NCBI GenBank assembly: GCA_035448625.1
Contig: DAOTJI010000023.1
Location: forward strand, 1 to 36,224
DNA: 36,224 nucleotides
From: UBA8904 sp035448625
GTDB taxonomy: Bacteria; Desulfobacterota; Syntrophia; Syntrophales; Smithellaceae
Direction of reading: 5' to 3'
Shown here: positions 17,125-24,794 of the stretch, piece by piece
How positions within the stretch are numbered: the first letter of the stretch is position 1
How the letters are laid out: the number at the start of each line of letters is the position of its first letter
Notes under the pieces: generated by a model
Databases searched by the model: none
Told to the model about the DNA's origin: nothing
The model's input: the letters and a program-made list of their open reading frames with translations, nothing else
Position numbers and translations under genes: made by a program

Positions 17125-17913
17125 TTACGGCATCGTTTTCAAATATTCCCGGGCTTTTTGCCCCAAAGCCGACCGCGGCGCAAGCTTGATCACCTGCTCA
17201 AAGGACTTTTTAGCCTTCGCTTTATCCCGCAGGTTCAGGGAAATCTCTCCGAGGTAAAAATGCGCCTCATATAGGGAAGGGTTGAGCGCCGCCGCTTTTT
17301 CCAGGTGCTCCCGTGCCCGGACGGGATCCGATTTTTGCAGATAAACCAGCCCGATATTCAGTTCGATCTGCGGCTGCCAGGCGGCCACCCCGTCCTGGCT
17401 CAAGGCTTTCTGGAACCGCGCAAGCGCCCCGTCATAATTTTTGAGGTTGTAATAAGCCAGACCGGAGTTGTACAGCGCAAACGCGGGCGTCAAGTAAACA
17501 GGATTCTTCAGCGCACGGTCGAAGGACTCGAGGGCCTTCTGCCAATCACCCGCGTCCATCTGCATGACGCCGATGTAGTTATGGGCTTCGGAATAATCTT
17601 CCTTCAGCGACACGGCCTTTTGAAACTGCTCCATCGCCTGGTCTTTCAGGCCGCGTCCCAGGTAGGCAATGCCCAGATAATAACGGATTTCCGGATCATC
17701 CGGGGCGTTTTTCTCCGCCTCCAGCAGTTCGCCAAGCGCGCCGATATATTTCCCGCCCTGAATGAAAGCCACGCCCTTTTGCAAATGAATGTCCGCCTGG
17801 TCCCGGTGATAAGGCGTGTTGGTGCAGGACAGAAGAAAGAGCTGGCTTATGAGCAGCAAAAAAATAAAGGCGGTTTTCAGTTTCATGACTCCATCAGCGC
17901 CGTTGATTTCCAT
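17125..17913 (-). CDS. TPR lipoprotein, probable PilF/Tgl-type secretin pilotin
   Basis: 262 residues from the ATG at 17913, which follows GGAGGGATTTTT. An in-frame ATG at 17886 gives a more ordinary signal peptide (MKLKTAFIFLLLISQLFLLSC) but its GGAG is only two bases away. The lipobox LLSC is clear. The rest is about six tetratricopeptide repeats (for example DPEIRYYLGIAYLGRGLKDQ, YSEAHNYIGVMQMDAGDWQK, AFALYNSGLAYYNLKNYDGA). Lipoproteins with this build (PilF, PilW, Tgl) guide the PilQ secretin to the outer membrane, and pilQ is directly upstream, so the same job is likely here. A terminator-shaped hairpin covers its ribosome site. Confidence 0.85.
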   Translation of the reverse strand: MEINGADGVMKLKTAFIFLLLISQLFLLSCTNTPYHRDQADIHLQKGVAFIQGGKYIGALGELLEAEKNAPDDPEIRYYLGIAYLGRGLKDQAMEQFQKAVSLKEDYSEAHNYIGVMQMDAGDWQKALESFDRALKNPVYLTPAFALYNSGLAYYNLKNYDGALARFQKALSQDGVAAWQPQIELNIGLVYLQKSDPVRAREHLEKAAALNPSLYEAHFYLGEISLNLRDKAKAKKSFEQVIKLAPRSALGQKAREYLKTMP

Positions 17914-17918
17914 AAAAA

Positions 17919-17946
17919 TCCCTCCGCGGACCCGCACACGGAGGGA
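17919..17946 (-). promoter_or_regulatory. Hairpin burying the ribosome site of the TPR lipoprotein gene
   Basis: Minus strand: TCCCTCCG (17946-17939), 12-base loop, CGGAGGGA (17926-17919), then TTTTT and the ATG. The 8-bp stem is perfect, its 3' arm is the Shine-Dalgarno sequence, and the layout is that of a rho-independent terminator. It may end part of the pilQ transcripts, lower translation of the next gene, or both. Confidence 0.65.
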
Positions 17947-17969
17947 GCAATGTCGGAGAAATCAGCGGT

Positions 17970-19664
17970 TTATTTCCGGCCACGGCAGCGATCCAGGTTG
18001 TTCACTTTCGCCGGATCGCATTCGTCCTCGAGATATCCCGATTCCGTCAGGATCTTGGGCGTAATAAAGACCAGCAGCTGCCGCTTCTTGATGTCGATGT
18101 TTTCCGTTTTAAACAGCCATCCCAGAACCGGGACCTTGTAAAACCAGGGAACGCCGGCCGTGATTCTGGTCTCATCCACTTTGGCAACGCCGCCGATGAC
18201 GACCGTATCTCCGTCCTTCACGACCACTTTGGATTCCACTTCGTTTTTGATGATGGGCATCTGCTGGCCCGCCACCAGCGCCTTGGTGTAATCCGCGCGG
18301 TCGTTCGTCGCCTTGATGTCCATGGAAATCCGGTTGTCGTCGGTGATTTTCGGCTTGACCTCCAGTTTGAGAAGGGCGTCTTTAAAGGCGATCGTGGCGG
18401 GAGACGTGGTCGTGGCGGGCGTCACGTAGGGAATCTCCTCACCCTGTTTGATCACGGCTTTGACGTCATCCATCGTCACGACGCGGGGCGAGGATATGAT
18501 CTTGCCCTGCGTGGTTTTTTCCAGCGCCTGGAGCTGCGCTTCGATGAAACCGCGGGCGCCTCCGAACACCAGGCCCAGTGTCGGCCCGATAACCGTGGAC
18601 GGCATATTGACCGCGGCCATGGTCATTGCCGGGTTGATTTCAGCCGGGAATGCGTACGACATTGGTCTGGTCGTGGTCAGCGGATTGGTTGCGCCTGTAA
18701 TCCCCAATCCATAAGCTCCGGCGATATTCTGACTGTTCCCGCCGCCCCACTGGATGCCCAGGTTCCGGATGAAATCATCCGACGCTTCGACGATCTTGGC
18801 CTCGATCATAATCTGGCGCAGTTTGCCCTTTTCAATGTCGGTCTTCTGCTCCCTCGCTTTCCGCTCCTCATCCGCCTTCTGCTGGGCCTCGAATGCCGCC
18901 TGCCGGTCCGCTTCATCCTGCTTCTTTTTGGCCAGCGTCATCACAATGATGACGTCGTCCGTCTGTTTCTTCGTGAGACCCTTGATGTTCAGGATGGCAT
19001 CCAGCGCCTGGTTCCACGGAATGCTTTTCAGCGTCAGCGTGATGTTGCCTTTGACGTCGTCGCCGGAAATGATGCTGATGTTGCCGTATTCCGCCATCAG
19101 CCGCAGCACGCTTTTGATGTCCGCGTCCTGAAAATCGAGCGAGACGACCCGGTCCGTATATCTCTTCACGCTTCCCGGCTGTGCGGGCGTTTTTTCGCCG
19201 GCAGCCGTTTCGCGGGACTGGACTAATTTCGAGGCCACGCCGGAAATGTTGAAATCCACGATGACTCTCTTGCCTTCCGGCACAATGGAATAAGGCGTGT
19301 TTTCCTTAAATCGGATCGTTAAATAAACCCAGGGCTTGCCCTGCGCGGTTTTCTGCTCGGCCCGCACATCGGTCACGTTGAGCAGATTGCCCTTGAGCGT
19401 CTCGCGCAAATGGTTCGGAACATACAAATTCTCCAGCCGGACGAGCAGACGGTTGTCCCCCTGGAGCGAAGCGGGGATGTTCCCCGGTTGTTGAGAAACT
19501 TCCAGAATGATTTTTTCCCGTCCGGGCGTCTTTTCAAACAGGATGTTTTCCAGATAACCGACCTTGTCCTCGGCACCTGAACCCGTTATCACGCCGGCCG
19601 GTGTATATAGAAAAACCCAGAGGACAATCAAAACCGGAATGATTCTGGATAAATATTTTCTCAT
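17970..19664 (-). CDS. pilQ: Type IV pilus secretin PilQ
   Basis: 564 residues, shorter than most PilQ proteins. An N-terminal signal sequence (about 1-30) is followed by one AMIN domain (38-140), a linker, an N0/STN domain (172-243: VVSLDFQDADIKSVLRLMA, NITLTLKSIPWNQALDAIL) and the secretin domain (284-543) with IMIEAKIVEA, ISSPRVVTMDD, VVVKDGDTVVIGG and VPVLGWLF. Between N0 and the secretin domain, where an N1 domain of about 80 residues is expected, there is only a charged stretch of about 38 residues rich in Lys, Glu, Asp and Gln. It forms the outer-membrane pore for the pilus. It is the fifth gene of pilMNOPQ and starts 12 bases after pilP. Confidence 0.95.
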   Translation of the reverse strand: MRKYLSRIIPVLIVLWVFLYTPAGVITGSGAEDKVGYLENILFEKTPGREKIILEVSQQPGNIPASLQGDNRLLVRLENLYVPNHLRETLKGNLLNVTDVRAEQKTAQGKPWVYLTIRFKENTPYSIVPEGKRVIVDFNISGVASKLVQSRETAAGEKTPAQPGSVKRYTDRVVSLDFQDADIKSVLRLMAEYGNISIISGDDVKGNITLTLKSIPWNQALDAILNIKGLTKKQTDDVIIVMTLAKKKQDEADRQAAFEAQQKADEERKAREQKTDIEKGKLRQIMIEAKIVEASDDFIRNLGIQWGGGNSQNIAGAYGLGITGATNPLTTTRPMSYAFPAEINPAMTMAAVNMPSTVIGPTLGLVFGGARGFIEAQLQALEKTTQGKIISSPRVVTMDDVKAVIKQGEEIPYVTPATTTSPATIAFKDALLKLEVKPKITDDNRISMDIKATNDRADYTKALVAGQQMPIIKNEVESKVVVKDGDTVVIGGVAKVDETRITAGVPWFYKVPVLGWLFKTENIDIKKRQLLVFITPKILTESGYLEDECDPAKVNNLDRCRGRK

Positions 19665-19676
19665 GATCTTACCTCA

Positions 19677-20225
19677 TTATTGATTTTTACGCAGTGTCAA
19701 AACCACTCTTCTTGTTTTTTTCCCGTCCCATTCATTCACGATCACCCGGTCCGCCTGGATGTCGGTTACTTTCCCGTTGTGCAGCCCCATTTGCGTTCCG
19801 ATAAAAAGCGGATAAAATTTATTGGCCGCGTCTTGGACAACCGCCACGCGGCGGTTTTCATCTCCCATGATGCCGACGACTTTGAAATTTTCCACTTCGG
19901 CTTTCTGCAGCGGGAAAATGGATTCCTGCCTTGCCGCCTTTACTTTGGACGCAGCGACAATTTGCGTGTCTACAAGCGGTTTGAAGGGATCCGGCTTGCC
20001 TTGCGGCCGGTAGCTGTAAACGCTCTCCGGCTTCTGGACGGCGGACGGCGCGGCGGGAACCGCTTTCGGCTGCGCGGAGGGCGCGGTTTGAACCGCCTGA
20101 GGTTTTGCGGGCGGCTGGGGCGCGGCCGGTTTCTTTTCCTGTTCGCCGCAGGCGCAGAATACCGTTGCCAGGAAAAGCCATAAACCAAACCAAACGATCC
20201 ATTGTTTCTTATTTTTTCTTTTCAT
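19677..20225 (-). CDS. pilP: Type IV pilus assembly lipoprotein PilP
   Basis: 182 residues from the ATG at 20225, overlapping the pilO end by 17 bases. A lipoprotein-type signal peptide ends in TVFCAC (Cys26 the likely lipidated residue), followed by a Pro/Ala/Gln-rich linker (about 31-70). The globular domain then shows the PilP hallmark GKPDPFKPLVD, followed by VGIMGDENRRVAVVQD and IGTQMGLHNGKVTDIQADRVIV. PilP bridges the inner-membrane PilMNO complex to the N0 domain of PilQ in the periplasm. Confidence 0.9.
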   Translation of the reverse strand: MKRKNKKQWIVWFGLWLFLATVFCACGEQEKKPAAPQPPAKPQAVQTAPSAQPKAVPAAPSAVQKPESVYSYRPQGKPDPFKPLVDTQIVAASKVKAARQESIFPLQKAEVENFKVVGIMGDENRRVAVVQDAANKFYPLFIGTQMGLHNGKVTDIQADRVIVNEWDGKKTRRVVLTLRKNQ

Positions 20226-20967
20226 TGGCCTGCTCTTTTTTATCCACAAACATATAGGTTTTCACGATGCAGGATGCCGTGATCGAATATTTCTTGCCCA
20301 CTTTGCTTTCTTTTCGATCCCCGATGGAAACATCGGAAATATTGACGATCCGGGGCAATTTGGCCAGCTTTTCAAAAAAGAAAACAATGTTCTGGTACCC
20401 GCCCGACACGGTCACCTTCACCGGAATTTCCTCGTAGAAAGGCTCCGGCGCCGGCGCTTTGGCCGGCGGCGCTTTTTTCGCGTCGCCCGGCTTTCCGGCC
20501 GCTTTCTCGGCCTCGGCTTTCTTTTCCTGCTCCTCCTGTCTCTTGTCGGAGGGCTTCAGCTTGCCCGAGAGTTTTTCCGCCTTCTCCAAAGTTTGCGGAA
20601 CGACGGGGAGGGGTTCAAACAGGACAAACTCCACACCCGCTTCCCGGCCCGCCGTGGCAACGGAATAAAAGAGGCCCGGGATTTCCTTCCGGGAGGGAAG
20701 CTTCATCAAAGCGGCCTGATAATCTTCTTTCAGGGATGCGACCTGCGCCTTGACCTTGTTGATCTGTCGCGCAACAGCTTCCTTCTGCTGAATCTGCGCT
20801 TGAAGCTCCTCGTATTGCTTCGTCATCTCGGATCTTTTGGTCAGCGTGTCGGACAAAAAATAAAAGTAGTACAGGTAGCCGATTAGAAAAATGACCACGA
20901 CGACGATCAGGGCCTTGACCTGCGGAGACAGTTTCTTCAGTTCGTCTAAGTTTAAATCCATCGCCAT
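20209..20967 (-). CDS. pilO: Type IV pilus assembly protein PilO
   Basis: 252 residues, longer than the usual roughly 210. One membrane helix (about 17-37, VKALIVVVVIFLIGYLYYFY) is followed by a coiled coil (about 40-90), then the ferredoxin-like periplasmic fold (VEFVLFEPLPVV, PVKVTVSGGYQNIVFFFEKL, VNISDVSI). The extra length is a charged Lys/Glu/Ala/Pro-rich segment at about 132-172, inserted in the middle of the fold. It pairs with PilN in the inner membrane alignment complex. It starts 3 bases after the pilN stop. Confidence 0.92.
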   Translation of the reverse strand: MAMDLNLDELKKLSPQVKALIVVVVIFLIGYLYYFYFLSDTLTKRSEMTKQYEELQAQIQQKEAVARQINKVKAQVASLKEDYQAALMKLPSRKEIPGLFYSVATAGREAGVEFVLFEPLPVVPQTLEKAEKLSGKLKPSDKRQEEQEKKAEAEKAAGKPGDAKKAPPAKAPAPEPFYEEIPVKVTVSGGYQNIVFFFEKLAKLPRIVNISDVSIGDRKESKVGKKYSITASCIVKTYMFVDKKEQANEKKK

Positions 20968-20970
20968 AGC

Positions 20971-21519
20971 TTAAAACCCCTTTTTCAACTTGCAGGAAAA
21001 AATGAACTGCTGCAGGGTCGTTTCGGCAATCTCCACTTTTTTGGACGACACCAGATCCACGGATTGGACCGCGGGGAAATTTTCAATCGTTTTCATAAAA
21101 CCGGCAACCGCGATGTTGTCGCGGCCGATGCCTTCGAGGGTCAGGCCGTCCTGGCTTTGTCCGATTTTCGTAAGCCAGACGCTTTTTTGCGGAACCAGCA
21201 TGGCCAGATCATCAAACATCTTGACCGGGTAAATGCGGTTTTCTTCCAGCGTGCGGATCACGCCGAGCTTCAGCTCGAATTCGGCAATCTGGCTTTTGTA
21301 TTTGTCCAGATCGCCCACCTTGGCGTCGAGCGCCTTGAGCTTTTCCCGGGACTCCGTGAGCTTCGTTTCCAGACTGCCGACCTGAACGGTCATATAGACG
21401 TACAAGCCGACCAGACAAAGAACAAAAAGAAGAAGGGACCCGGCCATGATGGCGATCTGCCGGGCCAGATTCTCTTTCTTTTCTTTTTCATGGTATGGGA
21501 TAAGATTGATTTTAATCAT
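20971..21519 (-). CDS. pilN: Type IV pilus assembly protein PilN
   Basis: 182 residues. The N-terminal MIKINLIPYHE is the INLLP-type motif that binds the PilM groove. One membrane helix follows at about 22-44, then a coiled coil (LETKLTESREKLKALDAKVGDLDKY region) and a periplasmic ferredoxin-like domain (VWLTKIGQSQDGLTLEGIG). The ATG at 21519 overlaps the pilM stop by 4 bases, with AGGTGA upstream, so translation is coupled. Confidence 0.93.
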   Translation of the reverse strand: MIKINLIPYHEKEKKENLARQIAIMAGSLLLFVLCLVGLYVYMTVQVGSLETKLTESREKLKALDAKVGDLDKYKSQIAEFELKLGVIRTLEENRIYPVKMFDDLAMLVPQKSVWLTKIGQSQDGLTLEGIGRDNIAVAGFMKTIENFPAVQSVDLVSSKKVEIAETTLQQFIFSCKLKKGF

Positions 21520-22589
21520 TTATCACCTATTTTCCTTAAACCCAACCCGATGGCTACAGCGCCGATGGTTCTGATGTGGTCCAGTTTTCCCTCATCAATA
21601 TTTTTTTTGTTGTATCCGATCTTGACAAGCGGATTGATTCGTTCTGTGCCGATGTTCAATCGCTGGGACAAAAGGTCGCACAATCCGGCAATGCTCGAAG
21701 ATCCGCCGGACAGGAAGACGTGCTTGATTTCTTCTCCGCCGAACGTGGACCGGAAATAATCGACGGATCGTTCGATTTCCGAACAAATGGGCTCGGCGCA
21801 GTCCAGAATGACGTTTTCCAGATCCGGAATTTGTTGCTCGCCGCCGGTCCCCTCCACTTTCATCCGCTCGGCTTCTTCCGCCGACACCTGGAACCTTTCC
21901 TGCAGCGCCTCCGTGACGGCGTTTCCGGCCATCGTGAAGTCTCTTGTGAAGATGGACATGCCGCCCTTGATCACGTTGATGTTGGTCAGGCTCGCGCCGA
22001 TGTTGACGATGATGACAATTTCATTTTCTTCAAAGTCGTAGTTCGCCTCATACATGGTTTCCAGCGCGAAGGAATCCACGTCCATGATCATGACCTGAAG
22101 GCCGGCCGCGGCAAACGCGTCCAGGTAGCCGTTGACATCCGTTTTTTTGGCGGCGACGATCATAACGTCCATCTGGCTGGGATTGTACTCATTGTCTCCC
22201 AGGATCTGGAAATCGTAATTCACGTCGTCCATGTTGTCGAAAGGGAGATACTTGCCGGCTTCGTCGTGGATCAATTCGCGCAGCTCCGTTTCTTCCATCT
22301 GGGCCAGCGTCACTTTTTTGATGATGACGGAATTGCCGGAGAGGGAGGTGACGATGCCTTTCCCCTTGCAGCCGGAATTGCGGAACAGCTCCTTGATCAC
22401 GCCGGACAGAGCGCCGGGGTCCTGCAGGATGCCTTCCACGATGACGCCGGGCGGCACGGGAATATGAAGAAACCGGTTGAGGGTCAACCCCTGAGAGGTG
22501 CCGACGATCTCGGCCAGTTTCATGGAGGTCGATCCGATATCCAGACCGACAAGGCTTTTGGTTCCAGAAAATAAGTTTTTTAAATCCAT
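21516..22589 (-). CDS. pilM: Type IV pilus assembly ATPase-like protein PilM
   Basis: 357 residues, actin/FtsA-like fold. The phosphate-1 motif is GLDIGSTSMK at 15-24; other landmarks are INVNIGASLTN-like NIGASLTNINVIKGG, FTRDFTMAGNAVTEAL and near the C-terminus FLSGGSSSIAGLCDLL (phosphate-2). It is the cytoplasmic ring protein that holds PilN. Start ATG at 22589 has only a weak ribosome site; it lies 33 bases after the FtsB-like gene, so it may be read from that message. Confidence 0.95.
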   Translation of the reverse strand: MDLKNLFSGTKSLVGLDIGSTSMKLAEIVGTSQGLTLNRFLHIPVPPGVIVEGILQDPGALSGVIKELFRNSGCKGKGIVTSLSGNSVIIKKVTLAQMEETELRELIHDEAGKYLPFDNMDDVNYDFQILGDNEYNPSQMDVMIVAAKKTDVNGYLDAFAAAGLQVMIMDVDSFALETMYEANYDFEENEIVIIVNIGASLTNINVIKGGMSIFTRDFTMAGNAVTEALQERFQVSAEEAERMKVEGTGGEQQIPDLENVILDCAEPICSEIERSVDYFRSTFGGEEIKHVFLSGGSSSIAGLCDLLSQRLNIGTERINPLVKIGYNKKNIDEGKLDHIRTIGAVAIGLGLRKIGDK

Positions 22590-22622
22590 TCCAGCACCGT
22601 GTATGGGTTCACATGCTTCCGG

Positions 22623-22889
22623 TTACTGGTCCATCCGGTACACGACGTCCCCCGGTTTGACCATGCCCAATTCGTTGCGCGCGATCGCTTCAATATAGGC
22701 CGGATCGGTTCTGAGCAAATGGATCTTTCCCGCCAGTTCTTTGTTTTGCGCGATCAGTGCATTGTTTTCCGCTTTCAGTTGCGACAGTCTTTTGCCGATC
22801 AAATAATTATCCACAACACCCCGGTTGCCGAAGGTGATGAGCAGCATCATTAAAAAAACAAAGGCGGCCAGATACCTCCCGATTTTCAT
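22623..22889 (-). CDS. ftsB: FtsB/DivIC-family septum formation initiator
   Basis: 88 residues, fitting FtsB (about 100). A short cytoplasmic end is followed by one membrane helix (about 6-20), then a coiled coil (LSQLKAENNALIAQNKELAGKIHLL), and the family's C-terminal box with the PAYIEAIARNELGMVKPGDVVY segment. It would join FtsL and FtsQ at the division site. Its place directly before pilM, 33 bases away on the same strand, is unlike the E. coli location next to ispD. The 138 bases upstream, to the DUF39 gene, probably hold a promoter: TTGACT is at about 22963-22968 on the minus strand, but no firm -10 is seen. Confidence 0.88.
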   Translation of the reverse strand: MKIGRYLAAFVFLMMLLITFGNRGVVDNYLIGKRLSQLKAENNALIAQNKELAGKIHLLRTDPAYIEAIARNELGMVKPGDVVYRMDQ

Positions 22890-23027
22890 GAATCCATGCT
22901 CCAGGCACGATATGCGTACAAAAATGACTTCTCTTGTGCTTTAAAAAACTACAATCGGGAGCAAAAGTCAAGCAAAGATATTTCATAAACCTTAAATTTA
23001 TTGATCAATTGATCCTTGCCCTCCGAA

Positions 23028-24206
23028 TCAGGCAAAAGGTCCGGAGGGCAGATTCTGCTGCGGCTCTCCCAGCAGAAACTTCCCGCCCTCGATCCAGCCC
23101 TTCAGATGTTCGGCGATCTGATGGGCCTTGTAGTAGCTGGACAGAGGGGCGGCAATGACTTCTTTGTCGCGGAGGATCACCTTGCCGCTGCGCAGGTCAC
23201 GGTAGTTGACTTCCGCGATGGGCCTGGGATTGCCCTTGGGATAGTCCATGCTGTAATCATACACCTGGGCGTAGATATCTTCATCCTTCACCGCGGTATA
23301 GCGCGCCATTTCTTCATCGAGAATGGGAATGGGGATGCCGATACCGACAAACAAAGAAACGCCGTATCCCAAGATACTGGCGCCGGTCAGCCACTCGGGG
23401 CTCATCTCCTTCAGATTGCCGATCACCGCCAGGGTACCCGCTCCCTCCTTGGGAACGCCGTTGGCGGACCGGGCTGCATGGGGATTATGCTGCGTACCCG
23501 GCCAGGCGACAAAACCCTGGGCGCCGCCCAGAAAGATCCGCGTTCCGATGCCGATCGTCCGGTAGTAGGGATCGTTGAACAAAGGGCTGAGCTGGCCGGA
23601 CGTCGCATAGGAAATGTTGGCCATGCGCGGACGCAGAATGCCCATGTAGGTGTAAATCGTCGTGTCGGAAAGATTCACGGCGCAATTATAGTTCTGATAG
23701 GCGTTGCGCGGATTGAACAGAAAGGCGTCCCGCAGATCGTTGATGGTGATGTTCTTTTCAAATTTGCGCGACGGATAACAATCCGTCCCGTATCCCTCGG
23801 CCCGCAATTTGACGACATTGCCGGAGACCAGGTCCTCGATCACGTGGCCGCCGCCGTAGTTGAATTCGCCGGGATAGACGCTGTTGAGCGGATCGCCCTC
23901 GGCGACTTCCGTCGCGCCGATGTAGCAGTCCACCGCCGCGATGCCTCCGTAGGCGGGCACGTCGTTGAGCCAGACGCGGGACGCCCGGATGCGCGGAGCG
24001 GTATGTCCGAAATTCAGAAAGGCGCCCGAAGAGCACATCGCGCCAAAGGTGCCGGTCGTGACGACATCGACGCGGCGGGCCGCCTCGACCTCTCCGTGGC
24101 GCTCCACCACGTCGATCATTTCCTCGGCGGTGACGACAACGGCCCGTCCCTTTTTAATCTTCTCGTTGATTTCCTGAAAAGTTTTTTGAACTTTGAATTT
24201 TTTCAT
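23028..24206 (-). CDS. DUF39 / homocysteine biosynthesis (HcyBio) family protein
   Basis: 392 residues from the ATG at 24206 (AAGGGG upstream); a GTG at 24245 would add 13 atypical residues. The start KTFQEINEKIKKGRAVVVTAEEM and the motif TTGTFGAMCSSGAFLNFGHT (Cys58) are typical of COG1900. Other conserved-looking stretches are YIGATEVAEGDPLNSVYPGEFNYGG-type, FLGGAQGFVAWPGTQHNP and GIGIPIPILDEE. In Methanosarcina this family, with a ferredoxin-type partner, is needed to make homocysteine from aspartate semialdehyde and sulfide (established knowledge). No ferredoxin or NIL-domain partner lies next to it here. It sits between dut and ftsB in the same direction. Confidence 0.85.
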   Translation of the reverse strand: MKKFKVQKTFQEINEKIKKGRAVVVTAEEMIDVVERHGEVEAARRVDVVTTGTFGAMCSSGAFLNFGHTAPRIRASRVWLNDVPAYGGIAAVDCYIGATEVAEGDPLNSVYPGEFNYGGGHVIEDLVSGNVVKLRAEGYGTDCYPSRKFEKNITINDLRDAFLFNPRNAYQNYNCAVNLSDTTIYTYMGILRPRMANISYATSGQLSPLFNDPYYRTIGIGTRIFLGGAQGFVAWPGTQHNPHAARSANGVPKEGAGTLAVIGNLKEMSPEWLTGASILGYGVSLFVGIGIPIPILDEEMARYTAVKDEDIYAQVYDYSMDYPKGNPRPIAEVNYRDLRSGKVILRDKEVIAAPLSSYYKAHQIAEHLKGWIEGGKFLLGEPQQNLPSGPFA

Positions 24207-24278
24207 GCGCCCCTTGTGGATGGCTTTTTGGGCCTTTCTTACCACGGTTTCGCGATAATTGCAAAATCCCGTCTTTTT

Positions 24279-24722
24279 TCAGGTATGTCCGAAACCGCCC
24301 GCGCCTCTTTGCGTCTCATCCAGCCCGTCGGATTCCACCCACCGGACACGGCAGACTTTCTGGACGACCATCTGCGCCAGCCGCGCGCCTCTCGTCACCA
24401 CGAAGGGCGCATCTCCGTGATTGACGACAATCAGGGCGATTTCACCGCGGTAGTCCGCATCGATGGTTCCCGGAGCGTTCAAAAGCGTGACGCCCTCGTG
24501 AAGCGCCAGGCCGCTGCGCGGACGAATCTGCGCCTCATAGCCTTCCGGCAGCGCCACGGCGATGCCGGTCGGAATTTTTTTGCGCCCGCCGGGCGGAATC
24601 GTTTCCTCCGCCGCGACGGCCGCGCAGAGATCCATTCCCGCCGCCCGGTCGGTCATGTACCGGGGCAGGGGAAGGTCCTCGCTGCCGGCGATTCTTCGTA
24701 TTCGAACGTCGATGGTTTCCAT
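24279..24722 (-). CDS. dut: dUTP diphosphatase (dUTPase)
   Basis: 147 residues, normal for trimeric dUTPase. The five motifs are readable: AAGMDLCA (I), RPRSGLALHEG (II), LLNAPGTIDADYRGEI (III, with the uracil-binding hairpin and catalytic Asp), RGARLAQMVVQKV (IV) and RGAGGFGHT at the C-terminus (V). It hydrolyses dUTP to dUMP. There is no ribosome site in the usual place; AAGGAG is 15 bases before the ATG and lies in a region able to fold into alternative hairpins. It is 72 bases downstream of pnp. Confidence 0.95.
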   Translation of the reverse strand: METIDVRIRRIAGSEDLPLPRYMTDRAAGMDLCAAVAAEETIPPGGRKKIPTGIAVALPEGYEAQIRPRSGLALHEGVTLLNAPGTIDADYRGEIALIVVNHGDAPFVVTRGARLAQMVVQKVCRVRWVESDGLDETQRGAGGFGHT

Positions 24723-24739
24723 GAAAAAATGAAGGAGCT

Positions 24740-24772
24740 CCTTCCGCGGCGTCGATTATCCGCCGCGGAAGG
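24740..24772 (-). promoter_or_regulatory. Hairpin between pnp and dut
   Basis: CCTTCCGCGGCG (24740-24751) and CGCCGCGGAAGG (24761-24772) form a perfect 12-bp stem with a 9-base loop. On the minus strand the stem is followed by AGCTCCTTCATTTTTTC. The last arm can also fold locally as GAAGG-AGCT-CCTTC next to the six T, making a small terminator-like alternative. Confidence 0.7.
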
Positions 24773-24794
24773 AAAATTTCCGGTCGTTGAACCG

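Noticed and set aside
23003..23014. 12-base palindrome GATCAATTGATC after the DUF39 stop
   Set aside because: Single copy, AT-rich, not placed against a clear promoter; could be an operator but nothing supports it.
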